Origin: Lactobacillaceae bacterium AF64-9pH9TA
GTDB taxonomy: Bacteria; Bacillota; Bacilli; Lactobacillales; Lactobacillaceae
Direction of reading: 5' to 3'
Assembly (NCBI GenBank): GCA_027681045.1
Contig: JAQDCK010000022.1
Span: 3,371-20,457 of the forward strand
Length of the DNA stretch: 17,087 nt
The notes below the pieces were generated by a model. That model had not been told where the DNA came from and ran no database searches. It saw only the letters and a program-made list of their open reading frames with translations. Made by a program: the position numbers and the translations under genes. Below are positions 8,368-16,914 of this stretch, piece by piece. Numbering within the stretch: position 1 is the stretch's first letter; each line of letters begins with the position of its first letter.

Positions 8368-8829
8368 CTAAATTCTGTATTTTCTGCGCAGTTCCCGGTC
8401 CTGGTCGCGCTTTTTAATTGTTTCGCGCTTGTCGTATTCCTTCTTACCCTGCGCTACGCCAATCAAAACCTTGGCAAAGCCGTGCTTCAAGTAGACCTTG
8501 AGTGGCACGATGGTCATCCCCTTTTGGGCCTTCACGTCGGCCAGTTTGGCGATTTCCTTCTTGTGCAAAAGTAGTCTGCGGCTTCTCAGCGGGTCATGGT
8601 TGTAGCGGTTGCCTTCCTTATATTCATCGATATGAACATTTTCCAGGAAGGCAGAGCCGTTGATGATCTGCACGTAGCCGTCACGCAAGGTCACGTGCCG
8701 GGCTCTGACTGACTTGATCTCCGTCCCCGTCAAAGCAATCCCGGCTTCATAAGTATCCTTGATGAAATAGTCATGCCGGGCTTGCCGGTTCTGCGCGAGG
8801 ACATTTTCATCCTTGGCTTTTTGTTTCAT
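8368..8829 (-). CDS. smpB: SsrA-binding protein SmpB
   Basis: This 153-residue RNA-binding protein delivers tmRNA to stalled ribosomes for trans-translation. It has the full family pattern: [10 protein letters not shown] (14-23), [19 protein letters not shown], the [16 protein letters not shown] block, and the basic C-terminal tail ([15 protein letters not shown]) that enters the mRNA channel. Length is normal for the family. GGGAGG lies 7 bases before the ATG, and the gene starts 22 bases after the rnr stop. The rnr-smpB pairing is common in Firmicutes and is functional, since RNase R degrades messages released by trans-translation. No tmRNA gene is visible in the window. Confidence 0.97.
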   Translation of the reverse strand: MKQKAKDENVLAQNRQARHDYFIKDTYEAGIALTGTEIKSVRARHVTLRDGYVQIINGSAFLENVHIDEYKEGNRYNHDPLRSRRLLLHKKEIAKLADVKAQKGMTIVPLKVYLKHGFAKVLIGVAQGKKEYDKRETIKKRDQDRELRRKYRI

Positions 8830-8851
8830 AAAAAATCCTCCCGCTTATATA

Positions 8852-11245
8852 TTAACGGTTTGGCCGCCGGCGGCTGCCTCTTTCACTCTGCCCCAGCCGC
8901 TGGCCGCGGTTGTTGCGGCTTGGCTTGTGGCGCCGGTCACCGCTCTTGTCGCGGCCGCCGTAATTGCGCCGGCCCTTGAAGTTCCGGTCCCCGTTTCTTC
9001 TGCCCATCCCGCGGTCATTGTGGGGCCGCTTTTTGGCATCTGGATCGTAAACTTCAAAGTCCAGCTGGTGCTGCTCAACATTAGCATTGGTCAAGACAAC
9101 CTTGATCGGCATCCCTACCTTATACTTCTTATGGGTTGCCCGGCCGGTCAAAGTCATGGTCTTTTCATCGTATGAGTAGTAGTCGTCCTTCAAGTTGGAG
9201 ATGTGGATCAAACCTTCCACCGTGTTCTCCAACTGCACGAACATCCCAAAGCTGGTCACTGATGAAACAACCGCGTCAAACTTGTTACCGACCTGGTCAG
9301 CCATGTATTCGGTCATCTTCAGGTCATTGGTTGCCCGTTCCGTATCGATTGACCGCCGTTCTTGCGTTGAAGTCTGGTCAGCTACTTCAGGAAGTTCTTC
9401 CTTAAAGTGCTCCTTGAACTCATCCCCCATCCCTTCTTCCAGGTAGGCGTGGATCATCCGGTGGACCATGGTGTCTGAGTACCGGCGGATCGGGGAAGTG
9501 AAGTGGGTATAGTACTTGGCCGCGATCCCGAAGTGACCCAGCGGATCTTCTGAGTAGTGGGCCTGCTTCAAGCTCCGCAACATCATCATCTGGACAACCG
9601 CTTCTTCTGGCGTGCCCAAAGTCTTGGTAACCACCTTTTGCAAGTCCAGCGGCTTGATGTCGTTTGGATCTGCCTTGACGTTCAAGCCGAAGGCACTGCA
9701 GAATTCAAAAAATCTGGTGATCCGGTCAGCTTCCGGCGTTTCGTGCACCCGGTAAAGAAAAGGCACCTTTTTTCTGTAGTAGGCTTCCGCTACCGTTTCA
9801 TTGGCCAAAAGCATGAAGGATTCAATCATCTTTTCGGCCGTCCCCCGGCTGTGCAGGACGATGTCCACCGGCTTGCCCTTCTCATCCACGATGATCTTGG
9901 CTTCCGGTTCTTCAAAGTCGATGGCCCCCCGGGCGTGGCGCTGGTTATACAAGGCTTCATGCAGAGCTGCCATGTCCTTGAGCATTGGCCGCACCTTGAC
10001 ATACTTGTCTTCCAAATCGCTGTCTGGCACGTCAGCGCGCAAGGCCTGGTTGACCTTGTTGTAGGTCAAGCGGCCGTGGGACCGCATCAAGGCCGGGTAG
10101 ATGTCGTAAGATACCCGCTCGCCTTCCGGGGTGATTTCCATGTCGCAGGACAGAACCAAACGGTCAACGCCTTCGTTCAAGGAACAGATCCCGTTGGACA
10201 ATCTGAACGGCAGCATCGGAATAACCCGGTCGACCAAGTAGGTACTGTTGCCCCGGGCAAAAGCTTCCCGGTCCAAAGGCGTTCCTTCCTTGACATAGTG
10301 GGCCACGTCCGCGATGTGGACGCCCAGGTGGTAGTTGCCGTTGTCCAGCTTCCACAAAACGACCGCGTCGTCAAAGTCCTTGGAGTCATCCCCGTCGATC
10401 GTGACGGCTGGCTGGTCGGTGATGTCCCGCCGGCCTAATTCATGCTTTTCTTCTTCAGTTACATGGTCCGGGATGGCATTGGCCTGCTCTAAAGCATCTT
10501 CTGGCCATTCAGTCCGGATGTCGTGTTCAGCCACGATGGACATGATGTCCACGCCCGGGTCGTTCTTGTTACCGATAATTTCGACAACTGCCCCAGTCAT
10601 CTGGTCTGGCAAGTCTTCGGTCGGGTAGGTCTTCAGAGATACCTTGACCATGTCCCCCATTTGCGGGATCAAGCCGTTTTCGGATACATAGACCCGGTAC
10701 TTCTTGAACTTCTTGTTGGTCGAGATCACGTAGCCGGCAAAGTGGCTGATCTTGACCTGCAGGTCTTCCAAAGGGGTATATTCACCGACAATGCTGCTGG
10801 CCCCGCGCTCCAGGATTTCTTCAACCTGGCCTTCCGGCCCCTTTCCGTTCCAAGGGTTGCCGCCGGCCGTGATCTTGACCTTAACCCGGTCCCCGTCCAA
10901 AGCCAGCTTGGTAGCGTCAGAGTTGATAAATACGTCATCGGCTTCTTCATCGTCTAAGCGGACAAAGCCAAAGCCCTTGTCGTTGGCCCGGAAGACCCCT
11001 TCGACTTCAGTATTTTCCTGGGCCAGCTGGTAGCGGCCGTTGCCGTCAGTGATAATCTGCTTTTCCTGCTCCAGGTAGGCCAGGGCCTTGACCAGGTCGG
11101 TAAAGTTGCCCAAGCGGTCCCGGCGGGCCTGCCACTCGATCTGGTCAACGCCGAATTGCTTTTGCGGATTGTGCCGGAAGATCTCCAACACGCCCGCCAA
11201 TACAGTCTCGTTTTGCGCCATTATTTTCTCCATCTGTATTTTCAT
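8852..11245 (-). CDS. rnr: ribonuclease R
   Basis: This 797-residue 3'-5' exoribonuclease degrades structured RNA. The order is an N-terminal winged-helix-like region (about 10-75), two cold-shock domains (about 80-235, with KGFGFVRLD), the RNB catalytic domain (about 270-600), an S1 domain (about 645-730, with SFGMFVQLENTVEGLIH) and a very basic Arg/Gly/Asn-rich tail (about 735-797). The catalytic aspartates sit in TIDGDDSKDFDDAV (282-295), and Asp284, Asp290, Asp292 and Asp293 are all present. The start is the ATG at 11245, 8 bases after GGGAGG. ATGs at residues 5 and 9 have no such site. That ribosome binding site is the 3' arm of a hairpin shared with the end of secG, so translation may be controlled by RNA folding. 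Confidence 0.97.
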   Translation of the reverse strand: MKIQMEKIMAQNETVLAGVLEIFRHNPQKQFGVDQIEWQARRDRLGNFTDLVKALAYLEQEKQIITDGNGRYQLAQENTEVEGVFRANDKGFGFVRLDDEEADDVFINSDATKLALDGDRVKVKITAGGNPWNGKGPEGQVEEILERGASSIVGEYTPLEDLQVKISHFAGYVISTNKKFKKYRVYVSENGLIPQMGDMVKVSLKTYPTEDLPDQMTGAVVEIIGNKNDPGVDIMSIVAEHDIRTEWPEDALEQANAIPDHVTEEEKHELGRRDITDQPAVTIDGDDSKDFDDAVVLWKLDNGNYHLGVHIADVAHYVKEGTPLDREAFARGNSTYLVDRVIPMLPFRLSNGICSLNEGVDRLVLSCDMEITPEGERVSYDIYPALMRSHGRLTYNKVNQALRADVPDSDLEDKYVKVRPMLKDMAALHEALYNQRHARGAIDFEEPEAKIIVDEKGKPVDIVLHSRGTAEKMIESFMLLANETVAEAYYRKKVPFLYRVHETPEADRITRFFEFCSAFGLNVKADPNDIKPLDLQKVVTKTLGTPEEAVVQMMMLRSLKQAHYSEDPLGHFGIAAKYYTHFTSPIRRYSDTMVHRMIHAYLEEGMGDEFKEHFKEELPEVADQTSTQERRSIDTERATNDLKMTEYMADQVGNKFDAVVSSVTSFGMFVQLENTVEGLIHISNLKDDYYSYDEKTMTLTGRATHKKYKVGMPIKVVLTNANVEQHQLDFEVYDPDAKKRPHNDRGMGRRNGDRNFKGRRNYGGRDKSGDRRHKPSRNNRGQRLGQSERGSRRRPNR

Positions 11246-11246
11246 T

Positions 11247-11282
11247 AAAAAAACCTCCCATCAAACAAGTGATCGGGAGGTT
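11247..11282 (-). promoter_or_regulatory. terminator-like hairpin hiding the rnr ribosome binding site
   Basis: On the minus strand AACCTCCC-G-ATCA-CTTGTT-TGAT-GGGAGGTT is followed by five more T (11251-11247). It has eight perfect pairs, a bulged G and four more pairs around a 6-base loop. The 3' arm contains GGGAGG, the rnr ribosome binding site, and the 5' arm is its exact complement. The element fills the gap between secG and rnr, and is at once a plausible intrinsic terminator and a ribosome-binding-site sequestering hairpin. Confidence 0.78.
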
Positions 11283-11287
11283 AATGA

Positions 11288-11521
11288 TTATTTAGAAGAC
11301 AGGATTGCCAAAATAATCGAAAAAGCAAAGAACAATACCAGTAGAACTGACGTCACTTTTTCCATAAAGGCTTCAAAGCCCCGCTTCTTGGTCTGGCCGC
11401 TAAAGACGGCGCCGCCTGACAAAGCGTTCAAGGCATCTTGCTGCTTCTGTGGTTGCATCATTGTCGCAATAATGATCAGCACTGAAACAATGATCAACAG
11501 CGTCATAATAAAGTTGTACAA
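11288..11521 (-). CDS. secG: preprotein translocase subunit SecG
   Basis: The 77-residue inner-membrane protein is the small SecG subunit that assists SecYEG during protein export. It has two membrane helices (about 3-22 and 54-74). Between them is the conserved cytoplasmic loop with ALSGGAVFSG (33-42), a SecG hallmark. The start is a TTG at 11521: GGAGG lies 7 bases before it, while the next ATG (residue 6) would be 22 bases away. It precedes rnr, the common order secG-rnr-smpB in Firmicutes. The ltaS stop codon is 54 bases upstream with no terminator, so read-through from the LTA operon is possible besides a local promoter. Confidence 0.94.
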   Translation of the reverse strand: MYNFIMTLLIIVSVLIIIATMMQPQKQQDALNALSGGAVFSGQTKKRGFEAFMEKVTSVLLVLFFAFSIILAILSSK

Positions 11522-11557
11522 TGCACTGCCTCCAATTTATTCTACAATTACTTTACT

Positions 11558-11566
11558 ATTCTATCA
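11558..11566 (-). promoter_or_regulatory. possible extended -10 promoter for secG-rnr-smpB
   Basis: On the minus strand TGATAGAAT is an extended -10 element, with only a weak AAGACA as a -35 box 18 bases upstream, inside the end of ltaS. The -10 lies in a perfect inverted repeat TCTATC-ATA-GATAGA (11560-11574). It is the best local candidate for secG. Confidence 0.42.
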
Positions 11567-11575
11567 TAGATAGAC

Positions 11576-13648
11576 TTACTTTGTCTTAGTTTTTTTCAGT
11601 TCGGTCGCGTCAGTTTTATAAAGACTGCTTGCGTCCTTCTTGCCCAACTGGCTCTTTAAGCTGGTCTTGCTCTTACCGGCTTCTGCCAGCTTCTTTAAAG
11701 AGTCAGTCTTGTTGTAGTCGTAGTCGCTGGTCTTGACTGGGGTGAACCAGGACGGGTGGTAGAAGCGGAGCAGGTTCCCGGCCACGACCCGGTCAGACAA
11801 AGTCAGCTGGGTCAAAACCTGGTTGGCGATCAAGCGGCAGGCCTTCTTTTCTTTGGCGCTGGTGACCTTCTTGCCCGTCTTAGTGTAATAGTAGCTGCTC
11901 CCCACCTTGGTGTAGGTCGGGGTAATAAAGTTCCCGTTCCGCTGGGCTACGACTTGTGGGTTCTTTTTGCTTAAAAGGTCATGGCCAAACAAAATCAGGT
12001 CCTTGCTCTTAATCCCTAGCAGGTTCAAAAGCGTCGGCATCACGTCGATTTCCCCGCCGTAGGTATGCTTGATGCCGCCTTTAAGGTTGCTTGCGTAAAA
12101 CATGAGCGGCACTCTTTGCTGCTGCTGGTCGTCAAACTCCCCGTAATTTTTCTTCCCGGTCAGCTGGGCCATGGCCTCGTTGTGGTTGTTGGAAATCCCG
12201 TAGTGGTCCCCGTAGAAGACCAAGAGGGTCTTTTTGTCCAGGCCGGTCTTCTTCAGCCAAGCCATGAATTCGCCGATCGCCTGGTCCAGGTAGTGGGCCG
12301 TCTGCACGTAGCCGTCAACCGTGTTGTCTCCGGTCGTGGTCTTCTTGATCGACTGGTTTTGCTTGTCCAGGGTATATGGATAGTGGTTGGTGACCGTGAT
12401 CATCTTCAAGTAAAAAGGCTGGGGCAGTTCAGAGATGTACTTGGCTGACTGCTTGAAGAAGATCTTGTCCTTTAAACCGTAGCCCAAGTACCAGCTGTTT
12501 TGGTACTGGTAGTAGTTCAAAGAAGCGAAATAATCGTAGCCAAAAGACTTGTAGGCATTGTTCCGGTTCCAGAAAGACCCCGTCCCCCCGTGCATGACGG
12601 CGGAAGTGTAGCCACCCTTTTGCTTCAGAATGGCCGGCATGGATTCAAAAGTGTTGCTGGTCCCGTAAGTCGACATGGCTGACCCCGACTGGACCCCGAA
12701 GAGGGAGTTTTCCAGCATCAGTTCCGCGTCAGAGGTCTTCCCCTGCCCCACCTGGTTGAAGAAGTTGTCAAAAGCCAGGGTGTGCTTAGAATGGTAGATC
12801 TTGTTCAAGTTAGGCGTGACTTCCTTGCCCTTCCACTTGTAGCCGATCAAAAACTGCTGGAAGCTTTCCAAGTGGACGACAATGACGTTTTTCCCCTTGG
12901 CTACGCCCGTATAGGTTGAATTTGGCTGGACGTAGTTGGCCTTGAGGTACTTTTTAACCGAGCTCAAATCCGACACCTTGGCATTAGCCATCTGAGCGTT
13001 GGTCTGGGCCGTCTTGATCCCGTCATAGAGGGCGTATTCATTGATCCCTAAATACTTGACGATGTAGTTGTTGTCAAAAGTCCGCGTAAGCAGGCCTGAC
13101 CGGTCCTTTTGGGCCAAAAGGAGGTTGCCCCCCATCAAGATGAGGGCCGTCAGTTCAATGGCGACCTTCCTTTTCCAGGACTGGGAGTAGAGGTCCATTT
13201 TGAAAAACTTCCCCAATAAAAGTCCCAGCAGGATCAAGGGGTCAGCAAAGGCTAAAAAGTCGCTTCCCTTGAGGATGCCGGCGATGCTTTTGCCCAAATT
13301 CTCCGAAGCGCTGCCCGAATTCTGCAGCAGGGAGAAAGAGAGGAAGTTGGAGAACTCCCGGTAGTAAAGGATGTTGGCAAAGAGCCAGGTAGCCAAGAGG
13401 AAGTCCAGAACAAGCATGGTCCAGTAGGACTTGCGCCCCTTCATCAGCATCCCCAGACCCAGGATCAGCATCCCCGACGGAATGGGGTTGATGAGCAAGA
13501 GGAAGTTCTGCATCGGCCCCGTCGCCCCCAGGCTAAACTTGGTCAGATAGATTAGGTAACACTTGAGCCAGTAGCCGAAGACCGCTAGGGCAAAGAAGCC
13601 GTTCTTGGAAGTCCTGAGCCAGGTCCCAAAGGCCTTGATTTTCTGCAT
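11576..13648 (-). CDS. ltaS: lipoteichoic acid synthase (LtaS family)
   Basis: The 690-residue membrane enzyme transfers glycerol phosphate from phosphatidylglycerol to the growing lipoteichoic acid outside the cell. The N-terminal part (about 1-185) has five membrane helices, and an extracellular sulfatase-fold domain follows. Key residues match S. aureus LtaS: Glu261 (VHLESFQ) and the catalytic nucleophile Thr305 (GQGKTSDAE), Trp360/Arg362 (SFWNR), His422 (NHYPY), and Asp481/His482 (FYGDHYG). A Lys/Ser/Thr-rich tail (about 640-690) is probably wall-exposed. The frame opens 19 codons earlier, but that part overlaps the preceding gene and has no ribosome binding site, while GAGGTG sits 6 bases before the ATG at 13648. 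It is the last gene of the glycolipid/LTA operon, 19 bases after its neighbour's stop. A primase variant (LtaP-like) cannot be excluded. Confidence 0.93.
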   Translation of the reverse strand: MQKIKAFGTWLRTSKNGFFALAVFGYWLKCYLIYLTKFSLGATGPMQNFLLLINPIPSGMLILGLGMLMKGRKSYWTMLVLDFLLATWLFANILYYREFSNFLSFSLLQNSGSASENLGKSIAGILKGSDFLAFADPLILLGLLLGKFFKMDLYSQSWKRKVAIELTALILMGGNLLLAQKDRSGLLTRTFDNNYIVKYLGINEYALYDGIKTAQTNAQMANAKVSDLSSVKKYLKANYVQPNSTYTGVAKGKNVIVVHLESFQQFLIGYKWKGKEVTPNLNKIYHSKHTLAFDNFFNQVGQGKTSDAELMLENSLFGVQSGSAMSTYGTSNTFESMPAILKQKGGYTSAVMHGGTGSFWNRNNAYKSFGYDYFASLNYYQYQNSWYLGYGLKDKIFFKQSAKYISELPQPFYLKMITVTNHYPYTLDKQNQSIKKTTTGDNTVDGYVQTAHYLDQAIGEFMAWLKKTGLDKKTLLVFYGDHYGISNNHNEAMAQLTGKKNYGEFDDQQQQRVPLMFYASNLKGGIKHTYGGEIDVMPTLLNLLGIKSKDLILFGHDLLSKKNPQVVAQRNGNFITPTYTKVGSSYYYTKTGKKVTSAKEKKACRLIANQVLTQLTLSDRVVAGNLLRFYHPSWFTPVKTSDYDYNKTDSLKKLAEAGKSKTSLKSQLGKKDASSLYKTDATELKKTKTK

Positions 13649-13667
13649 TTCTTTCACCTCAAAAAAA

Positions 13668-14681
13668 TCAGTCCCGCAACTTGGCCGGCTTGAAGGACCA
13701 GCCAAAAATGCCGAGAATCATGCCGAAGAAGTAGGTCGCAAACCGCCACAAGAACATGGCCAAAACGACCACCCCCGGCTGGCTGATGAAGCTGGCAAAG
13801 AGGGTCTGGAAGCTGAATTCCGCCCCGCCGCTGGCCCCAGGCACAGGAATCACGGCCATGAACATGATGATCAAGATCGTCATCAAGGTCACCTGGACAT
13901 AGTCAACTGGCTGACCCAGAGCCCGTAAGGTCAAGTAAGGAGCCGAGTAGTAGCACAGGAGCTGGCCGACCGTCAAGAGGACCACGCCCCAGAGCTTTTT
14001 CTTCTCAGCCTTGAGGGCCTGGCTTTCCTTGTAGAAGCTTTCCACTTGCTCCAGGGTCGACTTCTCCCAAGCCTGGGCCTTTTCCTGGCCAAAAATCCGC
14101 CCCGAAAGCTTCATGACCTTTTTAACAGCCTTGACCGTCCAGTCATGGGCGAACATGGCTAAAAGGAGCAGGATGATTGAGAAAACATGGAGGGCAAAGC
14201 CCAGGAAAATAAAGATGGCTAAAGCCGAGAACTTGCCGGCCACAAAGTGAAAGCCGAAGATAAAGGCCGTCAAATATGCAAATAAGACAACCAATTGGTA
14301 GCAGATAAACTTCATCATCAAGATTGAAGTTGCCCGGCCTCCGGCCATACCCATTTCCACCATGGCCGCCAATTGCGACGGCTGCCCGCCAGTGGCCATC
14401 GGGGTGATCCCGTTGAAAAGGGCCTGGATAAGCGGAATCCGCAGATAAGACCAGAAGCTCCGCTTGGCTGTCCCCGGCCTTTTGGCCAAAAGACGGAGGA
14501 TCAAGGCTTCACAGACATAGGACAAGGCCATGACCAAAAAGACCAGGACCAGGCGCGAAGGGATAATCTGTCCGGCTGCCGCCTTTAAAGTCGCCATCGG
14601 CGTGGCCCGGAGGTCAAAGTATAAAACAAGGGAGCTGATCAATAAGACGATCAGGACTCCCCACAGATTTTTCTTATTCAT
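13668..14681 (-). CDS. lysylphosphatidylglycerol synthase transmembrane-domain protein (UPF0104 family)
   Basis: The 337-residue integral membrane protein has seven to eight helices. It carries the hallmarks of the LPG_synthase_TM/UPF0104 family: ATGGQPSQ (96-103) and PVPGASGGAEFSF (280-292). This is the flippase-like half of MprF proteins without the C-terminal aminoacyl-transferase, so it probably does not make lysyl-PG itself. The start ATG overlaps the previous gene's end by 8 bases (ATGAATAA) with a weak ribosome binding site, so translation is coupled. Sitting between two glycolipid glycosyltransferases and LtaS, it may move glycolipid anchors or other lipids across the membrane. That function is inferred from family and context only. 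Confidence 0.88.
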   Translation of the reverse strand: MNKKNLWGVLIVLLISSLVLYFDLRATPMATLKAAAGQIIPSRLVLVFLVMALSYVCEALILRLLAKRPGTAKRSFWSYLRIPLIQALFNGITPMATGGQPSQLAAMVEMGMAGGRATSILMMKFICYQLVVLFAYLTAFIFGFHFVAGKFSALAIFIFLGFALHVFSIILLLLAMFAHDWTVKAVKKVMKLSGRIFGQEKAQAWEKSTLEQVESFYKESQALKAEKKKLWGVVLLTVGQLLCYYSAPYLTLRALGQPVDYVQVTLMTILIIMFMAVIPVPGASGGAEFSFQTLFASFISQPGVVVLAMFLWRFATYFFGMILGIFGWSFKPAKLRD

Positions 14682-15723
14682 AGCTGATCTGTCCCAATTC
14701 CCGGCCCAGCTGGTACTGCTCTTGGTAGAAGTCCCGCCAGATTTCAGCCAGGTGGTCTTCAGAATACTGCTGGCTGGCCTTGCGGGAAAGCTCCTGCTGA
14801 CGGGCCAGGACTTCCGGATGGGTAGCCGCGAAGCGGAGCTGCTCGTTCATTTCAGCAAAGTCCTTGCCGGCCAGGTAGTAACCATCAATGATTGCCCGGT
14901 AGAGGTCCAGGTCTCTGAGCAAGACCGGGGTCCCGCAGCTGAAGGCTTCCAGAACTGACATCGGGAAGAGTTCGTCAAAGGACGGCAAGAGGAAGAGGTC
15001 GGCCATGTTCAAGTAGTCAACCAGCTTTTCCCGGTCGATGATGCCAGTAAAGGTCAGGTTCTTTGGCGGATTTTCCACCAGCTGCTTGAAGTGGTCATAG
15101 CCATCCGTGATCTTGCCAAAAGAAAAGCCGCCGGCCCAGATAAACTGGTAGTCGGGGTTGGCTTCCGCCAACTTTGCAAAGTCGTCGACCCCTTTTCTAG
15201 CCTGGACCTGCCCGTCGCCAAAGACAACGAACTTGTCCTGGGGGATGCCCAATTCCTGCCGGGTGGCGTTCTTCTTGGCCTGAGTCTGTTCATAGAACTC
15301 ACTCTTGGCCACAAAGTTCGGAATGTAGCGGATCTTGTTTCTGTCTATGCCGTATTCAGCCAGCTTGTCGATGAAGATCGGGTTGACGACCACGATCTGG
15401 TCCATCCGCTTGTAAAAGTCGATCACGTACTGGTAGAAGACTTTTTTAGCCACCCCTGGCAATTTGATTGACCCTTCCAAGGTATCTGGCAAAAAGTGGA
15501 CATAGCCGATCTTGCGGCCTCTGGCTGGTGAAAAGCTGTTGGCGAAGTAGGTCGGGTTGATAGTGTGGTAGTGGGTCAAGTCGCTTCTGCCGTACTTGTT
15601 GATGGTCACGTAGAAGTCATCGACCAGGTGGGTCCTGAGAAGCCGGATCAGTTCCAGGTAGGCTGCCCCGACCCCTTGGCCGGCAACTGAGTCCGCCTGG
15701 GAAAACATGTTGATTCTAATCAT
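14674..15723 (-). CDS. GT4 glycosyltransferase, probable second step of glycolipid anchor synthesis
   Basis: This 349-residue cytoplasmic-face enzyme has the two Rossmann domains of GT-B glycosyltransferases. The family 4 signature EX7E is at Glu251/Glu259 in DELFPMSVLEAF, with the donor-binding VVFGDGQVQARKG (166-178) before it. It resembles the CpoA/LafB group that adds a second sugar to monoglucosyl-diacylglycerol. The gene overlaps the upstream glycosyltransferase by 8 bases (ATGATTAG) and the downstream membrane-protein gene by 8 bases, a tightly coupled set. The sugar donor and linkage cannot be read from sequence. Confidence 0.87.
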   Translation of the reverse strand: MIRINMFSQADSVAGQGVGAAYLELIRLLRTHLVDDFYVTINKYGRSDLTHYHTINPTYFANSFSPARGRKIGYVHFLPDTLEGSIKLPGVAKKVFYQYVIDFYKRMDQIVVVNPIFIDKLAEYGIDRNKIRYIPNFVAKSEFYEQTQAKKNATRQELGIPQDKFVVFGDGQVQARKGVDDFAKLAEANPDYQFIWAGGFSFGKITDGYDHFKQLVENPPKNLTFTGIIDREKLVDYLNMADLFLLPSFDELFPMSVLEAFSCGTPVLLRDLDLYRAIIDGYYLAGKDFAEMNEQLRFAATHPEVLARQQELSRKASQQYSEDHLAEIWRDFYQEQYQLGRELGQISYE

Positions 15724-16885
15724 TGCTGTCCTCTTTTTTCACTTGATAGTTGTCAATCGCGTACTGGTAAAACTTCCAGACCTCGCTGGCAAAGTGGCTG
15801 GCAGAGATCTCTTCCAGTTTCTTTGCCAAGAGCTGAGGCGGAATCTCCTGCCGGCCCTGCCGCAAGTAAACCGCGATTTCTTCCTTCATCTGCCGCAGGC
15901 TTTCAAAAGTCAAGCCGTAAGCCGGGTCATTGAAGACCTGGTCGGTGTAGTCGGTCTTGTAGACCACGCACTTGCGTCCGCTGCCCAGGGCTTCGATATA
16001 GGTCAACCCCTGGGTTTCCGTATCGCTGGCTGAAACAAAGAAGTCGGCCAACTTATAGTAGCTGGCGACCCGGTCATGAGGGATGTTGCCGGCAAAAACC
16101 ACATGGTCTTCCAAAGTCAAGCGCTCAACCTGCTCTTTTAAGACATCTACGTCCGGGCCGTCGCCGGCGATAACAAAGACCAGCTTAGGGAATTCGGTCA
16201 ACAGGTCCGGCATGACCCGGAGGATGCGGTCAATCTTCTTTTCCGCGGCTACCCGGCCCAGGGTGATGATCACTTGAGCATCCGGGGCAATCCCCAGTTT
16301 CTCCCGCAGATCAGCCTTGACCGGGCCGCTAATGGCGTCCAGGTCAACCCCGGTAGGAATCACCCGCATAGGGATTTCCACCCCGTAGCGGGTCAATAAT
16401 GCCGCTACCCGCTGGCTAGGGGCGATGACCCCGTCCATGTTCTTCAAGTAGCTCTTGGTGAACTGCTGGACATGAACTGGCCGGAGCAGGTGGCCGTTTA
16501 AGACATAGTGCAGGTAGTCTTCGTACATGGTGTGGTAGGTGTGGATGGCCGGGATGCCCAATTGCCGGGCCACATACTTGCCAATTGAGCCCATGGAAAA
16601 TTCGGTCTGGGTGTGGACGATGTCCAGGTTGACCTCCTTGGCCACCTTGACCGCCTCAAACAGGCCCCGGAAAGCAATCCGCCGCTCAGAGAAGCCAATG
16701 AAGGGCACGGAGCTGAAGCGGAAGATGTTGGCTTCAACCGTGTCCTTGTCAACATTAGGATCAGTGGTCGTGAAGATGAAGACATTGTGACCCTGGGCCT
16801 CCAAAGCTTCTTTAAGGGTTTTGATCGACGTCGCTACCCCGCTGTTTTGCGGGAGGTAGGTGTCTGTAAACAAACCGATATTCAT
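15716..16885 (-). CDS. GT4 glycosyltransferase, probable monoglucosyl-diacylglycerol synthase
   Basis: The 389-residue enzyme is a GT-B family 4 transferase of the type that puts a sugar on diacylglycerol (LafA-like, alpha-monoglucosyl-DAG synthase group). It starts with NIGLFTDTYLPQNSGVATS, typical of this group, has VIPTGVD (175-181) and the basic GRVAAEKKIDR donor site (210-220), and the EX7E pair Glu290/Glu298 in TETQGLTYIEA. Its HTYHTMYEDY block (115-124) is also typical of lipid glycosyltransferases. GGAGG lies 12 bases before the ATG, a little long, but the N-terminus fits the family exactly. It is the first gene of the glycolipid/LTA operon. Confidence 0.9.
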   Translation of the reverse strand: MNIGLFTDTYLPQNSGVATSIKTLKEALEAQGHNVFIFTTTDPNVDKDTVEANIFRFSSVPFIGFSERRIAFRGLFEAVKVAKEVNLDIVHTQTEFSMGSIGKYVARQLGIPAIHTYHTMYEDYLHYVLNGHLLRPVHVQQFTKSYLKNMDGVIAPSQRVAALLTRYGVEIPMRVIPTGVDLDAISGPVKADLREKLGIAPDAQVIITLGRVAAEKKIDRILRVMPDLLTEFPKLVFVIAGDGPDVDVLKEQVERLTLEDHVVFAGNIPHDRVASYYKLADFFVSASDTETQGLTYIEALGSGRKCVVYKTDYTDQVFNDPAYGLTFESLRQMKEEIAVYLRQGRQEIPPQLLAKKLEEISASHFASEVWKFYQYAIDNYQVKKEDSND

Positions 16886-16914
16886 ATGCGCTCATTACCT
16901 CCATACTAAAAGAC

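Noticed and set aside
8053..8829. tmRNA (ssrA) gene next to smpB
   Set aside because: The spacer after smpB holds a terminator, a promoter and the 55-codon gene; no tRNA-like end or tag-coding sequence is present.
9557..10438. 293-codon plus-strand frame opposite rnr
   Set aside because: It is the complementary shadow of a GC3-rich gene. rnr on the other strand is a full-length family match, and the frame has no promoter, ribosome binding site or familiar domain.
13649..13705. 19-codon N-terminal extension of LtaS
   Set aside because: It overlaps the upstream gene, has no ribosome binding site, and reads unlike LtaS N-termini, whereas the ATG at 13648 has GAGGTG in place.
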